Position numbers and translations under genes: made by a program. From assembly GCA_012295275.1 (NCBI GenBank), contig CM022671.1, positions 14,928,956 through 14,992,955 of the forward strand: a stretch of 64,000 bases of DNA, given 5' to 3'. This DNA comes from Chrysomallon squamiferum. Lineage: Eukaryota; Mollusca; Gastropoda; Neomphalida; Peltospiridae. Shown here piece after piece: positions 37,362-64,000 of the stretch. Positions within the stretch are counted from its first letter, which is position 1, and the number at the start of each line of letters is the position of its first letter. The notes beneath the pieces were generated by a model. The model made no database searches and was not told the origin of the DNA. It saw only the letters and a list, made by a program, of their open reading frames with translations.

Positions 37362-40292
37362 TTGTTACATTAAACATTCAGATATAAATTTTTTCACATT
37401 GATTTGAAATGTGAACAAAAAAATTAAAATATTTAGTAAACATATAATAAAACAGTAGGCAGTAATATAGGATATTAAATTACATTTATTAAATGAAACC
37501 AGGAACGCTAAGACATTTCATTTTAAATACATTCCTGTGGAAAAAAAAATCTTGAGGATAATTTACAGTTCACTAAACTTCTTAATTTATTTACATTTCT
37601 CATTCATTCATGCACACACACCTACAATTTTCATGTAATACTACACTTTTTATTATTCAGTTTGTTTTCTCTTAACAGCAAAACCTCTTTATAATGCCTA
37701 CCCATATATATTCACCATCCCCATTTATGGCAGCAAAGCTGTTGTCATAAAACAAGTACCTAATTTGTCAATGAAGACCAGTTTAAAAACTATTACATAA
37801 TTCAAAATAAAGTGCTTTTTTATTATTTATTTCAAAACATCAAGACCACTTAAACAAAAACTGCATTTACAAATAAAAATGTCATATAGCTCTATTAAGA
37901 AATACCCCACCCCCTTTTTCTCATATTTTGCATTGCAAAACAAAACATGACTTAATACTGTTTGCCTGATTCATGAAAGAAATGAATAACCAGGATAAAT
38001 GAGAACTGGTTCAACTATTAGCATTTTTCTGTAAGAAAATTTGTTCCTTAATACTTGGCACATTATTGAATGAACCAAATGAAAGGATCTAAACTTGGTA
38101 TACTCTTTATTATTCTATACGACAACAGGCAAGCAGTGGGATATTTTTAGGCTAGCTATGAGGTCTGGTTCATGTACTAATTCCAAATTTCAGAAAATCT
38201 GTAATATCCGTCCAACTCATGAAAAAATAAAATCAGCTAAACACTAATGCCGGCACTATAAAGAGGTTTTCACTGTATAGTGATAATGAACTGTAATTAT
38301 AAGAGGTTTAACATAAAAAATTTAATTGTATAGTCATCAATGTCAATTCAGAGAACAAAAATACAAATTTCATTATATGTATTGTATATAGCAAATAAAA
38401 TAATTGTTTAACAAGTTTTTATAACAAAAGTATATTTATTAAAACAGGAACCAGCCCTAAATTTCTATTAAAATTTCAAATTTCATTAGGATTGAGAGGA
38501 AATAGGTTTGAACAAATGTGATACAAAAAACATACATATACATATCACTTTACAATGAAAAATTACTAATACAACAACAAATCTTTTGCAGTTTAAGCCA
38601 CAACAATGTATTTTACCCATGTTAAATTCAGTTTTTGGTTTTTAGACAAGCTGTAACTAATTTCTTTCAACACTAAAGAAATCTGTGATTATTTACAACT
38701 GGCATTGTAAGCTTTGTCTATATTTTCACTATCAAGAAATTCTTCATAAAAAAAACCCCAATAAAAACGAAACAAAATAGTTGTTTTTATTTGTATAATG
38801 CTGCTGTATTTTTGAAATTTGAGCAACTATTCTAAAGAAAACAAGAACAGCCTGTCATCCCAAATATACTGCAATTTGTTTCTTTTAACAATAATATAAA
38901 TAAATCAAAAATAATCGCCCCAAAAAAACTAAATAAATATATAAAAACAAATCATAAATATTATAATAAAAAATAATGTAAGAAAAATTATTTTAATACA
39001 CTTAACCTGCTTGAATTGTAATTTGTAAATTAATTGATGAAATTCATTTAATAATTAACAGTATTTACTGATCAGTTTATTTTCCTGGAAAAAAACAAAA
39101 ACGAAACATGTATCACAACTGACAGAATTTTCAATATTACCAGATGATGGTTTATACAATTCCATAAAACAAAGAAGATAATGTTATACGCAACATTCAC
39201 TAGATTTAAATATTTTGAGAAAATATTTCATTATCCCAGTGTTCAAAAAAAACAACTGAGGAAGTAATAAGAAATGCATGCATTAAGAATATTATATCCT
39301 CATGATACAAAAATTTTACTTTAAAAATCACTTTATATAGCCTGTTGTCAAGTCATGATCTTTCTTACATATATTTTTTTACACAGAAATAAAGTCGTCT
39401 CAAAATTTAATAAAAAATATTTGTCACATTTGATATTTAATTTAGATTTAAGTACATGTATGTAAAAGTTCATTGTTTCACCATACATCAAATTTTCCTG
39501 TTAAGTAGAATAAAATTCCCAATTAAAGTATTTGAAATTTAACATCATTAAGACGTTTTAATGAATCATCTTAATAATGCAATTACTAAAAGTGAACTTG
39601 CATGTAGTTCTCATATAAAAACAAAAAAAATAAATAAAAAAAACAACAAAAAAAGCCCTGGTATTTTTTCTTTTTGTAACTTGTGAATGGAACTCATAAA
39701 TATCAACAATGATTTCTAAATCACCTCTTTATCATTAAATCACTACATTAAATATACCAATCTCTAAGTTTTGTATTATATTCTATTAGAAACAGAAGAC
39801 AACAACTAATGCAATATTAAGACTGAAAGATGTCCATTATACTCTTTTTTTTTTTTTTAGTTTCTATCTACTAACTGTGTAAGATATTAAACTAACTAAA
39901 TCACCAGTAGGTTGTATTAGGATACATCAAGGCAAACTGGTTAATAAGAATCTTGGGACCAAACTGTTTATTCCACAAGTCCAGATTAGCCATGATTGTT
40001 CTTGAGTTTTAGAATATAAGTATAAATACAAGTAATTTCAGAGAAAATGAATTTAACATTAGCCATATTTCAAATGACTCATATAATGAAAAATATTTGG
40101 CCTGCGAATGCGGCACATTTTTTTAATCACTGAAACAATAAACTGAGACTTTATTGGAACTGAGCTTGATTATTCAAGTGACACTGAAGATCATCCAAGA
40201 GTTAATTGGTCACAACAATGAGTCACCATTGTGGCTACAGCTTTGGCTTTGGTGTCTGGCTTATTAACCATAGTAGAAAAAGCTCTGGCCTT
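37362..40292 (-). other. Probable long 3' UTR of ERK and/or intergenic DNA
   Basis: No coding exon seen. AT-rich, with many TTTATT (minus-strand AATAAA) hexamers, so the cleavage site cannot be fixed. Contains the 600-bp pogo-like element at 37676-38275 and a poly-T tract at 39846-39859. Confidence 0.45.
37676..38275. mobile_element. Second pogo-like TIR element, 600 bp
   Basis: The left end CAGCAAAACCTCTTTATAATG and the right end, reverse-complemented CAGTGAAAACCTCTTTATAG, match each other and the ends of the element at 16876-17182. TA follows the right end (38276-38277); the left flank has decayed to AA. No transposase frame, and the interior is unlike the first element. If the ERK 3' UTR extends this far, it lies inside it. 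Confidence 0.65.
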
Positions 40293-50457
<10,165 letters not shown>

Positions 50458-50560
50458 CTTGTTAGAGATGCGCAGCGCGTAGTCACGTGGTATTGGGTTT
50501 ACGTCACATACCGAGGGGTGGGGGGAACCGGTCTTTGTGAATTAGTTTCTTACGTCAATG
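50458..50560 (-). promoter_or_regulatory. ERK 5' UTR and core promoter
   Basis: Immediately upstream of the ERK ATG, CpG content rises sharply. Visible: GCGCTGCGCATC (NRF1-like, 50467-50479), E-box CACGTG (50484-50489) and two CRE-like TGACGTAA elements on the minus strand (50499-50506 and 50550-50557). There is no TATA box. The motifs are directly visible; factor binding is inferred. Confidence 0.5.
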
Positions 50561-53500
50561 CAGTTCCAAATAAACATTTGGATTATATTTTTGTGTTGCA
50601 GATCAGAATCGATATAGCTTCCTTTAAATAATCAGATGTGTCTTTATTTTATGAAATAAATAAATAAAATAAAGCTTAAGAATATTAACGTTCGATACTT
50701 AGTTTTATTTATTTATTTATTTGTAAAACTAATTTGTGTTTCGGACTAACAAAATATTACATTTACCCTCCTCAGTAATCGCATAGACAAAACATTGTAT
50801 CATTAAGATCCATTTATTAGTTAATATGTGCATTTTTGACAACTATTTCCATATCAATTTGATTGTTCAACTTATTTAAAACACTGTTACGTTACGGTTC
50901 TGTGCATGGTATTATTACATACACTGATGGGATCATTCAAACAGTATAAACGAATAATAATGATTTCAAAAATATAATACTTTGGTATCAATTTCTCAGT
51001 TTTGCATTCTTCTATTTCTGGATGAATAGAAAAATATGGACAATATTGTGAAATTTAAATAGATCAAGAATTTTTTGCATAATCGACAGAAATAATAAGC
51101 AACAAATTTAGGTTATGCATAAGACCAGTTGCATACCAGACTTCTGAAATATTGTTAAAGTTGCAGAAATGTTCATTTGTTTGATTGATACTTTGTAAAC
51201 ATATAATTATTTCTAAGAAATTTGGAAATACAGTTAACAATGGTGTGCATTCTACAAATAATATGATACTCAAATTTTGTTAATGTGGCTTACAATATGG
51301 AAAAATTACATTATATGCAATAGGTGTCAAAATAATTATTCTGTAATTTTCAAAAACACAAATTATTTTTTTTACATTTCTGCCTGAACATACATTTGTT
51401 TTATATTTTATCACAAACTAAAATACACAACTCAAATATAAAAAAAAAAAAAACAAACAACAACAAAGAAATAAGACAAAAACAACCAATAACAAACACT
51501 AAAAATAGTGAACCCACAGCTGTTTATTGCATAGCAGGCTGAAAATGAATCTTACAGAAAACAAACATCAGATTTAAAACATTTTCATTTCACTGAATTT
51601 GTACAGTACAGAACATTTTTTAAATTGTTCTTTATTACTTATATTTGTTCATTATTCTAGAAATTTGTTTTAATGTCCAATTAAATTTAGAAACTGAAAA
51701 AAAAAAATTCACTTATTCTTATATTTAGACTTCATATTTCTGTACATGCCATAACTGATTTTTATAATTCAAATTCAGATCTTGCAGGGATCTGACTTGA
51801 TAATCAAAATTTGTAATAATAGTCAAGTTTCTGCAAATAAGGCATTTTAACAAAATTGTACACATCCTCCACTTTCCAGAAATTCTGTTAATTCTGTTGT
51901 GATCTCTCTGGTTACTGCTACACAACACTTATTTCTTTATTAGTAATGCAAAAAGGGAAACAAAGCAATAATTTCTATTATGTATGGCATTGTACCTTTC
52001 TTTATAGTCTCTCTAATATGAGACTTTTTACAAAACAATACTGACATAATAAACAAGAAGTTCTGGTTATGTAAATCAACAAACAGAACATACTTGATAA
52101 TCATCCTTTTAAAGGTTTGACGTAACAAATGAAATCTCATTATAATATACATTCAACTGATGTATTTCTGCAAACTGTATTAAAATAAATATTTTTGGAA
52201 GAATTTAATGTTACAGATAATCTAAATATAAAGAAAATTTATGTTTTGGAACAATTCCAACAAAATTATGCAGTTAATAATTAATCTCTAATGAAAGGTG
52301 ACTGCAAATGGTACTGTGAACAATACAGATATTAAAAACAAACCCCACCTGCTATGTTTGCTAGTGACAATCTACATTACATACAATTACATATTAACTT
52401 ACAAAAACATGGATATTATTTAATCATAATTATTTTAACAGGCAAGTTCTAAAATAACAAAATATAAAAATAAAATAAATGAGCTGGTTTTGTTTTCTTC
52501 ATGCTAAGATGGCTAAGGAACAAGTAAGTAATTGTTAAAAAATATATATATTAAAATAATTTTTGGCAATTATTTTTTTATCTAAGATGTCTTAGTCCTA
52601 TTACTACTGTTTTATTGGATAAATAAAAGTATTGTTTCAACAGAGTAATTTTCAAAATTGCCATTTTAAATACAAAACTGTAAATTGTATTATTCCATTA
52701 ACCATTAACAGATTTCTTGCCTGATCATGCTCAAATTCTACAAATAAAACTTCCATATTGAAAAAACCAAAATAATTTTATTTTTGAAAATATTAAAACA
52801 ATACATTCATGAGGAGTCCCCAGACACAGGAAGGCACATCCAAAGACATATAGCTGAGGAGGGTAGGGAGGGCCTTAAGCAGAGTCCCCATATGCTCATG
52901 GGCACATCATATTCAATGGAATGCTAATTCTACATTTTTCTAACACAAATCTAATTCATTTTAAACATAATCATGCTTATGTTACAGAATAAAACAGAAT
53001 GATGAAACATTTAGAAATTTATTGTAAAAATAATGGGGGTGGGGGTGGGAAGTAATAAAACAGAAATTAAACAGAAAAGAAAAGAAAAAAGTAATTTTTA
53101 CTTATTGCTGGAAGTCTTGAAACAAGATAATGTGCCCATCTTTTAACATATCTCCTAAAGGTTACAATTTTCCAAAAACAAAACTGACTTGTTGAAAATA
53201 TTTCAGAGCAAATTTTTGCTGTTTCTATTAACTAGTAATTGTTAGCATAACCTGTGTTCAGTTGTCAAAGTAAAAAACAAATTTAAATTTAATATATTAA
53301 AGTTCTACTCTACTATTAATATGAGCAATCATCTATAAATGTTGGTAAGCAAATATATTTAAATAGGTATTAAATGTGCATCAAACACATCTGTAATTTG
53401 ATTTTACATCAACTTTAGCAAGTTCTAATAAAAAAGTAAAAAAAGACAACAACAGAATAACACCAAAATCCCATAAATGTAACGATTTTAAAATGCAATG

Positions 53501-55426
53501 AAATATTTTTACCTATGTGAATCTGATTTCTAACAAATGAATTGTTTAATAAATCACGACAAAAACCTTTTCTGTTAAAAAAAAGAAAGATAATAGAAAC
53601 CAACAAAAACCATTAGAATAAAAATTTTAAAAAATATCACCTCTCAAGAAAAATGTATAAGAACATTGACAAAAATATATCACCGTTCAAAAAAATATTT
53701 AAAAATCACTGAATTTTATTTACCATTTGTTAATCACTGAGTGCTGCAATTTCACCATTAAAAAAACAACAGATGGACAAATGAAATTATTACTTTTATC
53801 AGTATTTCCTCCACTTCAAAACATTGCACAAAATCTGCACTGCAGATGTACAACTGACAACACTTACAGCCATAGTCTTTCTATTGCATAATAATAATAT
53901 TTAAAAACTAAGATGTCACCACATATTGATATTTAAAAATAGAAAAGAAAAATAAACTGGAACAATTCAAAGAAATTTATGAAACATTTAACATGCAACA
54001 TATAATATTGTGAAAAAAAAAAAATATTAGCAAAATATACAAGCATAATATTGTTAAAACTTTATTTTACAAAACTAATGATATTATCATGTTTAAATTT
54101 ACATCATAACATTTTAATATACACTGTAGCTCCATCACAGTCGATATTTACAAAAAGCAAGTATTACTTTAATATGCCAGATACATTAAACTTCAGGTTT
54201 TACTTATTTCAACACAACAGTCAACAATATGCAATATACTGGTTTCATTATAACTTTTACAAAACTTTATTGCAAATAATATTTATTCACTGATCTACCA
54301 TTAATACCAGATATTTTATTAACAAAGTGTGATTATTACTGAACAAAGCAAAAGGTTAAAAACTTAGCAGTTTATTTTACATAAAATAGTTTTATTACAA
54401 GAATAGAAGAATAGATCTGCTGCCAATACAGCTAGCTGCCATTGCAATCATTAACACAAAACTTCAATTTGTTGTGGGATGAAGTCCCTGTGGTTGTATT
54501 GTGCATTTAGCAATAAAATACCCTTTTTGTTTTTCATTATTTTTCAATTCAGTTAATCAATTAAGATTCAATGGCACCATGTTAACCTAAACTTGAGTGG
54601 ATAACTGATGTTGTATTAAATAATTCATTTAAATTGATCATAGCTGTCCATGTTTTAAAATATTTCCACTTGCTTATCAACGTAATGTATGTACAGAGTA
54701 TACGTAATTTAATATTTAATCAGTGCAACATAAAAATGATACACTGAGTTACTGAAGCATTATCCTAAGGGAAAATAAACAACTCATTTGATAAACATAG
54801 AAAGGATAACTACTAGTGAGTGACACTGCAGTAATGTAAACATTGTACATGTACATTAGAAACATCATTCTTTGCATATATTGAAATATATACAATTAGC
54901 TGTAAATATATCACTGCTATTAGTTTATAAGTGCATCAGAAAACCAAAACAGAGATCTGGGTTCTGATAAAAAAAAAATTCAAAATGTAAACAATTTCAA
55001 TAAGCAATGCTTGAAACTTTACTGTTAAAAAAAACACCGAACATTTTAAAAAGCAGTGGTTATCTTAAAAGGAACTATTTATCTCAGTTTCTTTTTTCTT
55101 TGTATGCAGATTATATTACAAGTGAACCCGTGAAGAAAAACTAAATGAGTCAAAACTTTAAAAACAATGTGTTGTAATCCTTCAAAACTATGTTACAGTA
55201 CAACTAAGTGACTAGTGAATACTATGAAAAGCATATGTAAGAGTAGGACCACCAATGATAAAGAACTGCCATCCAGACATGTACCAGTCTCTGGAATTTA
55301 AATTTGATATTCCTTCTGAAAGAATAGGTTTATGTAAGATTACAATAAAATTACCCTAGTAACATATTAAAACATGAAACTTTTATATACTGTTAAAAAT
55401 GTAGGTCAAATATTTATTGGAATATC

Positions 55427-55458
<32 letters not shown>

Positions 55459-55651
55459 AAGCCTCGAAATTCTGTAATGTGTGTTTTCAACTTAAATGTC
55501 TTCATGTCCGAAGAGTAAAGTGACTTTTTCAGCTTCAGTCCCAACAGAGAAAGTAAATTGCATATAATTTGAATGGTCTTGTGTTTAAAAGACATGTTCA
55601 GGATATTTCCACTAGGTATGGACAGTTACTGTGCTCTTATTCGTTCTTGAC
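50561..55651 (-). other. Coronin 3' UTR and intergenic DNA
   Basis: No coding exon recognised. The stretch near the ERK promoter (50.56-50.95 kb) is CpG-richer, while 51-55.6 kb is CpG-poor and may be a long coronin 3' UTR. Minus-strand AATAAA occurs near 50813. A short GC-richer island at 52810-52910 (two CAGAGTCCCCA/GGAGTCCCCAG-like segments) stands out without an identity. Poly-A at 55428-55455. Confidence 0.45.
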
Positions 55652-63353
<7,702 letters not shown>

Positions 63354-63775
63354 CTGTAATTATATGCATCAGAATTTCCAATATTTTTAATTAAAGTTTT
63401 TTTATTTTAAATATCTGATGTAATCATTTTGAGTTTATAAAAGGTTTCTATACCTGCAGTTTACTGAAGTTTATTCTATGGATTTCAAGTTAAAATAGAA
63501 ACTTGATGTGTGTTTTTAAAAGTAATTTTGTCCAGTTTTTAATATATATATTTCACCTGTATCAAACAGTTAAAATTCATATAAATTATTTTGATACAAC
63601 TTTTGCAATCTAATCCTCGATTTTTTTTTTAAAAACCAAAAAATCTACATTTCCAGTTGGATTCTAGCATGTGCATTTTAAAAAGCCAGTTTGAATGAAT
63701 AAAAACAAGAGGTTCTACAATGAAAAGTGTGTAGATATTGTTCATTAAAATGGTAGTCATCGAAGAAAAGGGAAA

Positions 63776-63811
<36 letters not shown>

Positions 63812-64000
63812 TGACAGTATCTACTATCTCTGTAACCAAAATCAGTTTACCCGCTATCAAAATTTGTCAATAGATTTTTGTCATTTTCATTCATTTCTTC
63901 AACAACATTAAAAAGGATTTGGATCAGCAGTTATTTTCCTTCATATATCATTGCACACACTGATAAGGAAACAGTGCCAACACATTTCCTTCATCATCTT

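Overview
This is a eukaryotic nuclear window: very AT-rich, crowded with CA/TG, GA and AT microsatellites, and carrying intron-split animal genes with introns of about 0.1-3.6 kb. The protein families are those of a bilaterian. Retained U12-type introns argue against nematodes and flies, and the overall texture fits a lophotrochozoan (mollusc-like) invertebrate. The exact taxon is inference.

Layout. (1) 56-16378, minus: 23 coding exons of a class I unconventional myosin closest to MYO1C, from the start codon through motor, IQ motifs and the start of the tail. It runs off the left edge. (2) 16379-28.7 kb: probably its non-coding 5' region, with a recent 2.7 kb tandem duplication (20.16-25.56 kb) in which each copy holds an exon-like 79-base segment. 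(3) 28.6-34.0 kb: CpG-richer intergenic DNA with candidate promoters at both ends and a hAT-like element. (4) 34516-36895, plus: PAGR1 (PA1), a small subunit of KMT2C/D-PTIP chromatin complexes, in three exons. (5) 37-40.3 kb: convergent 3' ends. (6) 40293-50457, minus: a complete ERK-type MAP kinase of 365 residues. (7) 50.5-55.6 kb: ERK promoter and probable coronin 3' region. (8) 55652-63353, minus: the C-terminal two thirds of a type I coronin, running off the right edge.

Main discoveries. The ERK gene has two alternative versions of its seventh exon (43511-43590 and 42322-42401), both 80 bases. Each is preceded by a U12-type acceptor and followed by a U2-type donor, so the spliceosomes themselves and the reading frame should force mutually exclusive use. 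The gene has three U12-type intron positions in total. The coronin gene has two alternative last exons that encode different C-terminal coiled coils. PAGR1, ERK and a coronin lying together recalls human 16p11.2 (PAGR1, MAPK3, CORO1A), which suggests very old linkage.

Mobile and repeated DNA includes two pogo-like TIR elements with CTCTTTATA-type ends, a hAT-like element, a 386-bp TIR element, and a long inverted repeat in myosin intron 2. No tRNA, rRNA, CRISPR or bacterial features were seen.
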